Below, in pieces: positions 12,159-20,180 of a stretch of 21,728 nucleotides of DNA (position 1 is its first letter; each line of letters starts with the position of its first letter). The DNA comes from Lachnospiraceae bacterium UBA7060 (GTDB taxonomy: Bacteria > Bacillota > Clostridia > Lachnospirales > Lachnospiraceae), in NCBI GenBank assembly GCA_002493835.1, contig DLAA01000048.1, positions 2,069-23,796 of the forward strand, read 5' to 3'. A program made the translations under genes and the position numbers. Under the pieces are notes generated by a model, which did not search any database, was not told where the DNA came from, and saw nothing but the letters and a program-made list of their open reading frames with translations.

Positions 12159-14384
12159 ATGGGAGAGTTTGTGGAGCTTCTCGCTCCGGCTGGAAATTAC
12201 GAAGCATTTCTTGGAGCATTGAATGCTGGTGCGGATGCAATCTATCTGGGAGGGAACCAGTTCGGTGCCCGGGCATACGCGGATAATTTTGACACGGAAC
12301 AGATTGTCCGTGCGCTTCATGTTGCCCATTTTTATGGGAAAAAAATTTATCTGACGGTCAACACACTCTTAAAAGAGAGAGAACTTGCCACACTTAATGA
12401 ATATCTGGCACCCTTTGCCAGAGCCGGGCTTGATGGGGTGATCGTGCAGGATTTTGGTGTACTCTCATTTCTTAAAGAACGGTTTCCAGAATTAGCCCTG
12501 CACGCGAGCACACAGATGGCGGTAACTGGAAAAAGAGGAGCGGCCTTACTGAAGGAGCAGGGCATAAAGCGTATCGTACCAGCCAGAGAGCTCTCTTTAG
12601 AAGAGGTGTGTAAGATTAAGGAGACGGGCGTTGAGGTGGAGTGTTTTATTCATGGAGCTATGTGCTACTGCTATTCTGGGCAATGCCTTTTTAGCAGTAT
12701 TTTAGGCGGCAGAAGCGGTAACAGAGGACGCTGCGCCCAGCCATGCCGACTTCCTTACGAGATTTTTGATGAAAAGAAACTCCTTTTGAAAAACGCCTAT
12801 CCCTTAAGCCTAAAAGATATGTGTACGCTGGAATATATGCCGGCACTGCTGGAAGCGGGCATTGATTCTTTTAAGATCGAGGGGCGCATGAAGCGCCCGG
12901 AATACGCGGCTGGTGTCACGGCAATTTACCGCAAATATATTGACCTCTATTACAAAGACAAGGCTTCCGGCTTTCGGATCGATCCTGCAGATAGGGAATA
13001 TCTTTGCAGTCTCTATATCCGCAGTGAGGTTCAGACCGGTTACTATACAAGGCATAATGGGAAAGAAATGGTTAGTCTTAGGGATCCAAGTTACAGCGGA
13101 AGTGATGAATATACGCTTATGCAGATACGGGATAAATATATTCGGGAACCAGATAAGATGCCGGTGCGGATGCAGGCGGAGGTAAAAGCAGGGAAACCAT
13201 TGTGCCTGAGAATTTTACCAGAGACTACAGAAGAGTCTTATTCTGTCATCGAGACAATGGGGGAGAAAGTGCAGAATGCACAGAATGCGCCGTTGAAAGA
13301 GGAGGATGTCCGGAAACGTCTCTGTAAAACGGGAGGCAGCTTGTTGTCCGTGACAGATTGTGAAGTCTGTATGGAAGGAGCAGGATTTGTTCCGGTCAGA
13401 GCGCTAAACGAACTGCGGCGGCAGGCGGTGGAGGCCTTTGAGAGTGCTGTAATCAAAAGCCGGGGAATGTGTCCGCAAAAATATGGGGTTCAGGAGTCTG
13501 CTGAGAAAAAAGTGGAAGCTGGAAAAGGGAAAAACCGACCAGGTCAGTCAAGGAAAATCGACTGTCTTGTGACTACTTGTGAGCAGTTAAAAGCGGTTAT
13601 TCAATGGGGAGGATACAGACGGGTCTATATTGAAAGCGATTTGTTCCTGACAGAATATGAGAAAATTCTGCAGATAGCGGAACAAATGGAGACAGGTACA
13701 GCGGCAGACTGGTATCTGGCTCTGCCTTATGTCCTGAGGGAGCGGGATGAGGCTTATCTGGGACAGCTGGAATATGTTCTTACAAAAACAAAGATGCATA
13801 TAAGCGGATTTCTAGTGCGGAATCTGGAGGAAGCGGCCTACATTCTTTCGAAAAGATGGGCTTGTGAGGAGGAGTCCGAGGGGTACAATCTTGTCCCGGA
13901 TGCGGGACTGTACTGTTTTAACTCGGAAGCGGTCCGTTTTTTGTCCGCTTTTACAAGTGAAATTACGCTGCCTTATGAATTGAATGCCGGGGAAGCGGCC
14001 CATCTTGTCCGTGCGGCTGTGCAGGCTGGCATAAGTACAAGCCTGATTGTCTACAGCTGGATTCCCATGATGATAACGGCCAACTGTCTGCAAAAGACGG
14101 CGGATCTTTGTGATGCTGGGGGAAAGAAGCGGCAGATTTTTTTAAAGGACCGCAGAGGCACAGCATTTCCTGTGGAGATCAATTGTCATCACTGCTATAA
14201 TGTCATATATAATTCCGTACCCTATTCTCTGCACGAAGCCGAGAGAGAGAGGGAACGGATTGGAGCGGACGTGTTCCGCTATGATTTTGTAACAGAGAGC
14301 GAAGTACAGTGCAGACAGATTTTGGAGGGAAACATGCCCTTTGCGGAATATACAGCTGGACACTGTAAGAGAGGGGTTGTGTGA
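12159..14384 (+). CDS. U32 family protein (RlhA/YdcP-like, long form)
   Basis: A 741-aa protein of the peptidase U32 family. Despite the name, characterised members (RlhA, TrhP, UbiU/V) are iron-sulfur proteins that hydroxylate rRNA, tRNA or ubiquinone precursors. It has the TIM-barrel start E-L-L-A-P-A-G-N-Y-E-A-F and the A-D-A-I-Y-L-G-G motif. The family signature is H-G-A-M-C169-Y-C-Y-S-G-Q-C176, then C192-A-Q-P-C196, giving C-x6-C-x15-C-x3-C, suited to a 4Fe-4S cluster. The second half (from about 390) is a DUF3656-like extension and ends with a further C676-H-H-C679 pair. A 23S rRNA hydroxylase role is the closest analogy, not proven. Only a weak GGTGG site precedes the ATG, and no clear promoter fits behind the zapA terminator. 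Confidence 0.9.
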   Translation: MGEFVELLAPAGNYEAFLGALNAGADAIYLGGNQFGARAYADNFDTEQIVRALHVAHFYGKKIYLTVNTLLKERELATLNEYLAPFARAGLDGVIVQDFGVLSFLKERFPELALHASTQMAVTGKRGAALLKEQGIKRIVPARELSLEEVCKIKETGVEVECFIHGAMCYCYSGQCLFSSILGGRSGNRGRCAQPCRLPYEIFDEKKLLLKNAYPLSLKDMCTLEYMPALLEAGIDSFKIEGRMKRPEYAAGVTAIYRKYIDLYYKDKASGFRIDPADREYLCSLYIRSEVQTGYYTRHNGKEMVSLRDPSYSGSDEYTLMQIRDKYIREPDKMPVRMQAEVKAGKPLCLRILPETTEESYSVIETMGEKVQNAQNAPLKEEDVRKRLCKTGGSLLSVTDCEVCMEGAGFVPVRALNELRRQAVEAFESAVIKSRGMCPQKYGVQESAEKKVEAGKGKNRPGQSRKIDCLVTTCEQLKAVIQWGGYRRVYIESDLFLTEYEKILQIAEQMETGTAADWYLALPYVLRERDEAYLGQLEYVLTKTKMHISGFLVRNLEEAAYILSKRWACEEESEGYNLVPDAGLYCFNSEAVRFLSAFTSEITLPYELNAGEAAHLVRAAVQAGISTSLIVYSWIPMMITANCLQKTADLCDAGGKKRQIFLKDRRGTAFPVEINCHHCYNVIYNSVPYSLHEAERERERIGADVFRYDFVTESEVQCRQILEGNMPFAEYTAGHCKRGVV

Positions 14385-14432
14385 GAAGCAGCAAGTCTTG
14401 CACCGATGAATTATATTTAAGGATACGAGTGT

Positions 14433-15830
14433 ATGGAGTTATATATCACAGAGCTTTCTAAATATTTTATTACGTTGTTTATCGCCTGTTATACACTGGA
14501 GTGCTTTTTGCTATTCCGGTTTCAGGAGGAGGAGCAGAGAAAAGCTGGCTATATCCGCCAAAATGTGTGGATGTTTCTTGTGCATTTTTCCTGTTTCCTT
14601 GTAATCTGCTTTGAGACGGGAAAAATTGAGTATCTACTTTTTTATGTGCTGCAGCAAATCCTTCTGTTCTCGACTGTGATGCTTTTCCGCATGATTTACC
14701 CCAGAGGGAATCTGCTTATTATCAACAATACGTGTATGCTGCTTAGCATTGGTTTTGTGATTCTTACAAGACTATCTTACGAGCGGGCGATCAAACAGTT
14801 TTTTATTGTGACGGCATCGATTATTATCGGCATGGCGATTCCATATTTTATTCGGAATTTAACATTTTTAAAGAGCTTAACCTGGGTTTATGCGGGAATT
14901 GGAATAGCAGCTTTGGGGGTGGTACTGATTCTTGGTTCCGTCACCTATGGTTCTAAAATTTCCTATTCCGTGGCTGGCGTGACCTTTCAGCCGTCAGAGT
15001 TTGTAAAGATTTTGTTCGTGTTTTTTGTGGCCAGCGCCTTCAACGAATCCTGGGATTTTCTCAGGGTAGCGATGACAGCAGTGATTGCCGGCGCTCATGT
15101 GTTAATTCTTGTTGCTTCCAAAGATTTGGGGAGTGCGCTGATATTTTTTGTCGTTTATGTGTTTATGGTGTTTATTGCGACGAATAGGTGGATTTACTTG
15201 TTTCTGGGGGCCGCAGGAGGCGCCGGGGCAGCGGTTATCGCTTATCGGCTGTTTGCTCATGTGCAGGTGCGCGTACAGGCATTTAGAGATCCTTTTAGCT
15301 GCATAGATGACGCGGGTTTTCAGATTACACAGTCTCTTTTCGGGATCAGCAGCGGCGGGTGGTTTGGACTCGGGCTTTTTAGAGGAAATCCTACGGCGAT
15401 CCCGCTAGTGGAGGCAGATTTTGTCTTTTCTGCGGTGGCGGAGGAGCTGGGGCTTCTCTTTTCCATGTGCATGATTCTTATCTGCATCAGTAGTTTTATT
15501 ATGTGTATGAACATTTCACTAAAGCTTCAGGATCGGTTTTACCGTTTGATTGCTTTCGGTCTTGGAGTAACTTATATTTTTCAGGTGTTTTTGACAGTGG
15601 GAGGGGGCACTAAGTTTATCCCCATGACGGGCGTAACGCTTCCTTTTATCAGTTATGGCGGAAGCTCAGTGTTAACTACATTGGTTATGTTCTTTGTTAT
15701 AGAAGGGCTGTACATCATCAGGCGGGACGAAGGAGACAAACGTGCCAGAGACAAAAAGCATAAAAATAGAAAAAAGAGTAGAAGACGTGAAGAATACGAA
15801 CCGTGGGACAAGGAAGAAGAAAAAGCGTAA
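14433..15830 (+). CDS. SEDS-family peptidoglycan glycosyltransferase (FtsW/RodA/SpoVE type)
   Basis: A 465-aa integral membrane protein that polymerises lipid II into glycan strands. Family motifs: Q-P-S-E-F-V-K, S-K-D-L-G-S-A-L, Q-S-L-F-G-I-S-S-G-G-W-F-G-L-G-L, A-D329-F-V-F-S-A-V-A-E-E-L-G (D329 aligns with the essential Asp of FtsW/RodA) and P-F-I-S-Y-G-G-S-S. An N-terminal extension of about 100 residues adds extra helices before the SEDS core, giving roughly 12 membrane segments. The C-terminal tail is a basic, Lys/Arg-rich cytoplasmic segment. AAGGA precedes the ATG. The next gene, a class B PBP, begins inside this one (89-nt overlap), which supports a dedicated SEDS-PBP pair. A RodA- or FtsW-type label cannot be fixed from sequence alone. 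Confidence 0.94.
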   Translation: MELYITELSKYFITLFIACYTLECFLLFRFQEEEQRKAGYIRQNVWMFLVHFSCFLVICFETGKIEYLLFYVLQQILLFSTVMLFRMIYPRGNLLIINNTCMLLSIGFVILTRLSYERAIKQFFIVTASIIIGMAIPYFIRNLTFLKSLTWVYAGIGIAALGVVLILGSVTYGSKISYSVAGVTFQPSEFVKILFVFFVASAFNESWDFLRVAMTAVIAGAHVLILVASKDLGSALIFFVVYVFMVFIATNRWIYLFLGAAGGAGAAVIAYRLFAHVQVRVQAFRDPFSCIDDAGFQITQSLFGISSGGWFGLGLFRGNPTAIPLVEADFVFSAVAEELGLLFSMCMILICISSFIMCMNISLKLQDRFYRLIAFGLGVTYIFQVFLTVGGGTKFIPMTGVTLPFISYGGSSVLTTLVMFFVIEGLYIIRRDEGDKRARDKKHKNRKKSRRREEYEPWDKEEEKA

Positions 15831-17226
15831 TCGGCAGATCCTGGCAGTAACCTGGTTTTTTGTCTGTCTGTTTTTTTTGATGATGGGCTATACCTGCCAT
15901 TATGCAGTAACACACAGACAGGCATTGATGAATAATAGTTACAACAGCAGACAGGAGATACTGGTTGCCCAAAACAGCAGGGGGACGATCTATGCGGCAG
16001 GCGGGCAGGCATTGGCCAGGACAGAGATAGACGGGGATGGAAAAGAAACCAGAGTGTACCCTTATGCCAATATGTTTTCCCATGCGGTGGGCTATGCAGT
16101 AAACGGCAGGTTTGGCATTGAGGCACAGGCGAACTACTATCTGATCAATTCGAACACCCGGCTTTCAGAAAAAGTGGCAAGCGACGTAGCGGGAGAAAAA
16201 TATCCTGGAGACAGTGTGATTACGACATTGGATGTGGATTTGCAGCAGATTGCTTATGATTCTCTTGGCATGTATAAAGGTGCAGTTATCGTTTCAGAGC
16301 CCAGGACAGGTAGAATTCTTGCCATGGTGTCAAAGCCTGATTTTGATCCGAACGAAATTGATGTGATCTGGGACGATCTCATCAAAGACAAGGAGAGCAG
16401 CGTACTTTTAAACCGGGTGACACAAGGTCTGTATCCGCCGGGCTCTACCTTTAAGATTGTGACGGCTTTGGAATATATCAGGGAGAATCCTGACTCGTAT
16501 AGTCAATTTGCATTTCAGTGTAACGGCAGATTTACCCATGGCGAAGAGCGGATCAACTGTTATCACGGTACATCGCATGGAAACGAAGATTTCAAAAAAG
16601 CCTTTGCAAAGTCATGTAACTCTGCCTTTGCCAGTATCGGTCTGGAGTTGAACCGGGCAAAGTTTGGTAATACGCTAAACGACCTGTTGTTCAACCAGGA
16701 GCTGAAGGTGGATTTTTCATATAACCAGAGTAAACTTGTAGTTAATGAAGATACAACGGATGCCGAGGTGATGCAGGCGGTCATTGGTCAGGGGACAACC
16801 CAGATCACGCCGCTGCAGTTAAACATGATTACTTCCGCCATTGCAAATGATGGGATGTTGATGAAGCCTTACTTGATCGAACGAGTGGAGACCAGCGATA
16901 AATCTGTAGTAAAGCAGTTTTCTCCGGATTCCTATAAGCGCCTTATGAGTGAAGAAGAGGCCCAAATTATGACAGAGCTGATGGAAGAAGTGATAAAGAG
17001 CGGCACGGGAACAAAACTTGCAGGGGCGTCCTACACCGCCGCGGGAAAGACGGGGTCCGCAGAATATAATCAGGTCAAGACGGATTCCCACGCATGGTTT
17101 ACGGGGTTTGCGCCGGCGGAAGATCCTCAAGTGTGCGTGACAATTATAATAGAAGGGGCGGGCAGCGGCGGCGATTACGCGGTACCGATTGCAAAGCGGA
17201 TATTGGATGCCTGTTTTGCCGAATAG
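15742..17226 (+). CDS. Class B penicillin-binding protein (transpeptidase), PbpA-like
   Basis: A 494-aa protein that cross-links peptidoglycan made by its SEDS partner. A basic cytoplasmic N-terminus is followed by one membrane anchor (about 34-56) and a short N-terminal domain. The transpeptidase domain has catalytic S235-T-F-K238, S291-C-N293 and K436-T-G438. At 494 aa it is much shorter than RodA-partner PBP2 of E. coli or B. subtilis and matches the compact actinobacterial PbpA type. The start is the GTG at 15742 with AAGGAG 6 nt upstream; an in-frame GTG about 45 nt later has no clear site. It overlaps the SEDS gene by 89 nt. It is convergent with the HD-GYP-like gene, whose terminator lies in the 34-nt gap. 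Confidence 0.94.
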   Translation: MPETKSIKIEKRVEDVKNTNRGTRKKKKRNRQILAVTWFFVCLFFLMMGYTCHYAVTHRQALMNNSYNSRQEILVAQNSRGTIYAAGGQALARTEIDGDGKETRVYPYANMFSHAVGYAVNGRFGIEAQANYYLINSNTRLSEKVASDVAGEKYPGDSVITTLDVDLQQIAYDSLGMYKGAVIVSEPRTGRILAMVSKPDFDPNEIDVIWDDLIKDKESSVLLNRVTQGLYPPGSTFKIVTALEYIRENPDSYSQFAFQCNGRFTHGEERINCYHGTSHGNEDFKKAFAKSCNSAFASIGLELNRAKFGNTLNDLLFNQELKVDFSYNQSKLVVNEDTTDAEVMQAVIGQGTTQITPLQLNMITSAIANDGMLMKPYLIERVETSDKSVVKQFSPDSYKRLMSEEEAQIMTELMEEVIKSGTGTKLAGASYTAAGKTGSAEYNQVKTDSHAWFTGFAPAEDPQVCVTIIIEGAGSGGDYAVPIAKRILDACFAE

Positions 17227-17230
17227 AAAA

Positions 17231-17248
17231 TGGGCGCCGAAGCGCCCG
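17231..17248 (-). terminator. Terminator with UUCG tetraloop for the HD-GYP-like gene
   Basis: On the minus strand the RNA reads GGGCGC, UUCG, GCGCCC, then AUUUUCUAUUC. The C(UUCG)G loop is a stable tetraloop and the U-rich tail is on this strand only. The plus-strand PBP gene ends 4 nt away and may share it less efficiently. Confidence 0.75.
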
Positions 17249-17260
17249 CAAAAGTGACTG

Positions 17261-18322
17261 TTAAAAAATAGCGGTAATGGTAAGATCCGGATTGGAGGAG
17301 AGATCGAGATAGCTGCCATCTTCCCGCTTTAAAAGAGGCCTGGAAAGATTGTCTTTGTTGATAGTGAAAACACTTGCTTCCACATCATTGCTCAGCCGGA
17401 CCATAAATCCCAGCTGAGTGGCGGCGATGTGATAAAGAATCGGCTGTAGAATATCCCGGTCGAACTTATCATAGCCGTCCCGCTCGAAATTTTCAATGAC
17501 TTGGAAAGGATGGAGAGACTGTCTGTAGGAGCGGACGGAGGTCATAGCTTCATAGGCATCTATGACAGCGATATATTTGGCAAATATGTCAATCTTATCC
17601 CCCCGGAGCTTGGACGGATAACCGGATCCGTCACACCGTTCATGGTGTTGAAGCGTTGCTTTGATGACGGAGCTGCTGACTTCGGGCTGATCTTTCAAAA
17701 GTTCAAAACCAAGCATGGTATGGGTTTTCAGTTTTGTATATTCCAGATCTGTCAGCTTCTCGGATTTCCAGAGAAGCTCCTGAGGAAGCTTGAGCTTTCC
17801 GATATCGTAGAAAAATCCGCATTGGATAAGCAGTACAATATCTTCGTTTGAGAGATTCCACCAAGTACCGAACACACCGGCAAGCAAAGCCGAATTTAGG
17901 CAGTGGGCATGAGTTACCGTATCTTCCCTCGGAAGCATATTGTATAAAAAATCGAGGAGCGATTCACCGTTTCCTGCACAGGCGGCAAGTTTGAGATAAA
18001 TATCCTGCAGCTGTCTAGTGCCTTTAAAGACGCCTGTCTCAACAAAAGTGTTCATCAACTTGGCGTAGATGGGCATACAGTTGTTGTAGGTGAGCTGGAA
18101 AGCTTGAAATTCTTTGCTCAGCCTGACTTTTTCAAAGTGGGTAGTGGCAAAGTCGATATCTTCACTGACAGGGATGCAGATAATAGAGTGACGCTCCAGT
18201 TTTTTAATGACCTTTTCGTCCACGACAGTACCTTTGTGGAAAAGCAGTTCATTTTTGTAATTATGGATGTCTTCACCGATTATCATGCCCTTTTCCAACG
18301 CCATGCGGGCCACGTCTTTCAT
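17261..18322 (-). CDS. HD-GYP domain-like protein with altered HD dyad
   Basis: A 353-aa protein resembling cyclic-di-GMP phosphodiesterases. The N-terminal ~60 residues (G-M-I-I-G-E-D-I, then L-F-H-K-G-T-V-V-D) are the small domain usual before HD-GYP. The catalytic domain (about 130-300) shows H138/H140, H201, H226-H227, the G234-Y-P236 signature and D255. The canonical His-Asp dyad reads Y172-D173, so one metal ligand is missing. Activity is therefore doubtful; a binding-only sensor is an alternative. The ATG at 18322 has GGAGG 8 nt upstream; the 15-codon longer reading frame lacks one. A sigma-A-type promoter lies upstream and a UUCG terminator downstream, so it is a single-gene unit. Confidence 0.9.
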   Translation of the reverse strand: MKDVARMALEKGMIIGEDIHNYKNELLFHKGTVVDEKVIKKLERHSIICIPVSEDIDFATTHFEKVRLSKEFQAFQLTYNNCMPIYAKLMNTFVETGVFKGTRQLQDIYLKLAACAGNGESLLDFLYNMLPREDTVTHAHCLNSALLAGVFGTWWNLSNEDIVLLIQCGFFYDIGKLKLPQELLWKSEKLTDLEYTKLKTHTMLGFELLKDQPEVSSSVIKATLQHHERCDGSGYPSKLRGDKIDIFAKYIAVIDAYEAMTSVRSYRQSLHPFQVIENFERDGYDKFDRDILQPILYHIAATQLGFMVRLSNDVEASVFTINKDNLSRPLLKREDGSYLDLSSNPDLTITAIF

Positions 18323-18389
18323 AAGGAGAACCTCCGTTTCCGGGACTGCCTGCAAGGAGAAAAGCACAGATCCCTCTATGTATAAATAT

Positions 18390-18419
18390 AGTATATTAAA
18401 CTTCTGATTGAGAAGTCAA
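18390..18419 (-). promoter_or_regulatory. Sigma-A-type promoter for the HD-GYP-like gene
   Basis: On the minus strand TTGACT (18419-18414), 18-nt spacer, TATACT (18395-18390). Each box matches consensus at 5 of 6 positions. It lies about 68 nt upstream of the start codon. Confidence 0.6.
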
Positions 18420-18426
18420 TTGTTTC

Positions 18427-18454
18427 TTGCAAATTGCGCATAAATCGGTATAGA
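18427..18454 (+). promoter_or_regulatory. Possible promoter for the DUF6472-like gene
   Basis: TTGCAA (18427-18432), 16-nt spacer, TATAGA (18449-18454). It lies about 90 nt before the start codon and diverges from the HD-GYP promoter. Confidence 0.3.
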
Positions 18455-18544
18455 ATGCTTCAGAGCAGGTATGAATTGCAAAAATGGATTTTCTAAATAT
18501 TTCAGCACAGTTGTGAATATAAATACGCCAGAATGGAGAAGAAT

Positions 18545-18718
18545 ATGAGTATTTGTGATACATGCAGCAATTATCAGTATGATGAGGATTATGAGTATTA
18601 TATGTGTATGGTTGATTTGGACGAAGACGATATGAGTCGTTTTTTGCATGGCGGCAGTTTCGACTGCGCTTTTTACCAGCCGGACGATGAATATCGGATT
18701 GTGAGAAAACAGATGTAA
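18545..18718 (+). CDS. DUF6472-like small acidic Cys protein, 57 aa
   Basis: A very small acidic protein starting M-S-I-C-D-T-C. Four Cys at 4, 7, 21 and 41 (C-x2-C, then C, then C) suggest metal binding. The middle is rich in Asp, Glu and Tyr (Y-D-E-D-Y-E-Y-Y), followed by V-D-L-D-E-D-D-M-S-R-F-L. It matches my memory of short Lachnospiraceae proteins grouped as DUF6472, of unknown function. I chose the ATG at 18545 because GGAG lies 6 nt before it; the ATG four codons earlier overlaps that site. It stands between divergent HD-GYP and the next operon and shows no partner gene. Confidence 0.85.
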   Translation: MSICDTCSNYQYDEDYEYYMCMVDLDEDDMSRFLHGGSFDCAFYQPDDEYRIVRKQM

Positions 18719-18756
18719 AGCGCGGGGAAATTTATCTGTTTTGTTTGGAAAAGATG

Positions 18757-18765
18757 TGGTAGAAT
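18757..18765 (+). promoter_or_regulatory. Possible extended -10 promoter for the 113-aa gene and following genes
   Basis: TGG-TAGAAT fits an extended -10 element (TGn plus a 5/6 -10 box) 45 nt upstream of the ATG at 18810. No good -35 box is present. Confidence 0.35.
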
Positions 18766-18809
18766 ATGTTTGATATCTATGATAATGATTTGTCTGCAGG
18801 AAAGCTTAT

Positions 18810-19151
18810 ATGAAATTTTATAAAAATCTTTATATCGGGGATACTGTAAAAAAGCCGAAAAAGGCTATACAGAAGCTGAAAAAGCACAAAAAACAGCCGG
18901 GGATTTATGTGATCGTTTTCGACGCACAGATGTTCCGGCTTGTGATCTATTCAAGTCTGATGCTTACACAGTGGTATTATAAGGAAAACCCACCTGCCTG
19001 TATTGTTGGGCTCGCCAATGGCAAGGAGGAGGCATTTGAGGTGCTTGAGAAGATTGTAAAGGAGGCTCTTGCTGCGACCGGTGCGGTGTCGCTGGTATCC
19101 TATCTTTCTGGAAGGGATCCCGAGAGCTTTCCCAAAATGGAGATGGCCTGA
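18810..19151 (+). CDS. Protein of unknown function, 113 aa
   Basis: Not recognised beyond being a plausible conserved Clostridial protein. The N-terminal third is strongly basic (K-K-P-K-K-A-I-Q-K-L-K-K-H-K-K-Q). It is followed by a beta-rich core (G-I-Y-V-I-V-F-D-A, M-F-R-L-V-I-Y-S-S) and a helix (E-A-F-E-V-L-E-K-I-V-K-E-A-L), ending S-G-R-D-P-E-S-F-P-K. There is no signal peptide, and the hydrophobic stretches are too short for clear membrane segments. AGGAAAG lies about 7 nt before the ATG. DUF2953 begins 21 nt after its stop, so it probably heads the operon leading to the gerW-like gene. Confidence 0.82.
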   Translation: MKFYKNLYIGDTVKKPKKAIQKLKKHKKQPGIYVIVFDAQMFRLVIYSSLMLTQWYYKENPPACIVGLANGKEEAFEVLEKIVKEALAATGAVSLVSYLSGRDPESFPKMEMA

Positions 19152-19172
19152 AAACAGACGACTGGAGAAAAG

Positions 19173-20180
19173 ATGCTACATATTCTGCTTCTTATTTTAA
19201 AAATAATTGGGATTATCCTTCTCTGTATTCTGGGAATACTGATTTTGGGAATTGTCTGTGTACTTTTTGTGCCTGTACGTTATCGGATCGAGGCGGTGAG
19301 GCAGGAGGGGGAAACCAGCCCGCCAGTCGAACTGCGGGTGAAGATCACCTGGCTTTTGCACTTGATCAATTTTTTGCTTAACTTTGATGGCACTCTTTTT
19401 CTGCGTGTGCGTTTCTTGGTCATTACTATTTTTAAGCGGCCAAAGAAAGAAGCACCGGTTAAAGCGGCGAAGGAAAAACCAAAAAAGGCTCGAAAAAAAA
19501 GTCGGGCTGCAGAAACGGAGAACGAGGCTTGGTCTAAAGAAAACGGCGAAAAAAAGCAGAAGACCGAAGAGAATATTCCAGATACACAAATATCAAAAGG
19601 AACAGCCGCAGACAGGGAAGAAACTTCGACAGACAAGGAAGCGGCGCAAAAGACAGCAGAGACAGACAAAACTGCCTCAGATAAACGATCCTTTTTTGAC
19701 AGGCTGCGGGCAGTTCCTGAGATTTTTTGCAAGATTTTAACAAAAATTAGGAATCTCTTTCAAAATATACAGTACACAATCCAAAAGTTCTGTGATAAAA
19801 TAAGTGCTGGATTGGAAAAAGCCGCTTATTACCGGGAAATACTAGAGGGTGAGCCTTTTAAACGTTCTTTTGCTTTGTGCAAGGATGAGCTTTCTGCGAT
19901 TGGAAAAAGCCTGCAGCCTGATAAATGGGAAGCGCAGATGATCATCGGTTTAGATGATCCAGCGGCCACAGGCGAGGTACTGGCAGTCTGCGGTATGCTT
20001 TATCCGCTTTTTGCAGGTCACGTAAATGTGGCAGGAGATTTTGAAAAAAAGAGGCTGGTGGGCTGCGTGTTGATCAAAGGAAAGATACGAATGTTTACTT
20101 TTCTACATGCGGTGGTTAGAATTTATTTCAATAAAGATATCAAGAAACTGATCAAATTATTAAAAAAGGAGGCAGTATAA
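19173..20180 (+). CDS. DUF2953 domain protein (YtfI-like)
   Basis: 335 aa. A long hydrophobic N-terminal anchor (about 3-33), then a beta-rich segment (R-Y-R-I-E-A, V-E-L-R-V-K-I-T-W-L). Next comes a low-complexity Lys/Glu/Thr-rich linker (about 88-172) and a C-terminal conserved part containing D-D-P-A-A-T-G and L-Y-P-L-F-A-G-H-V-N-V. The C-terminal motif and position directly before gerW match YtfI of B. subtilis, whose gene precedes gerW (ytfJ). Function is unknown, probably membrane-associated and sporulation-linked. GGAG lies 5 nt before the ATG. The stop codon touches the ATG of the next gene. The linker is longer and more charged than I would expect for the family. Confidence 0.88.
   Translation: MLHILLLILKIIGIILLCILGILILGIVCVLFVPVRYRIEAVRQEGETSPPVELRVKITWLLHLINFLLNFDGTLFLRVRFLVITIFKRPKKEAPVKAAKEKPKKARKKSRAAETENEAWSKENGEKKQKTEENIPDTQISKGTAADREETSTDKEAAQKTAETDKTASDKRSFFDRLRAVPEIFCKILTKIRNLFQNIQYTIQKFCDKISAGLEKAAYYREILEGEPFKRSFALCKDELSAIGKSLQPDKWEAQMIIGLDDPAATGEVLAVCGMLYPLFAGHVNVAGDFEKKRLVGCVLIKGKIRMFTFLHAVVRIYFNKDIKKLIKLLKKEAV

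Noticed and set aside
17232..17247. Plus-strand terminator of the PBP gene
   Set aside because: On the plus strand the stem is followed by GCAAAAG without a U-tract; the signals fit the minus strand.
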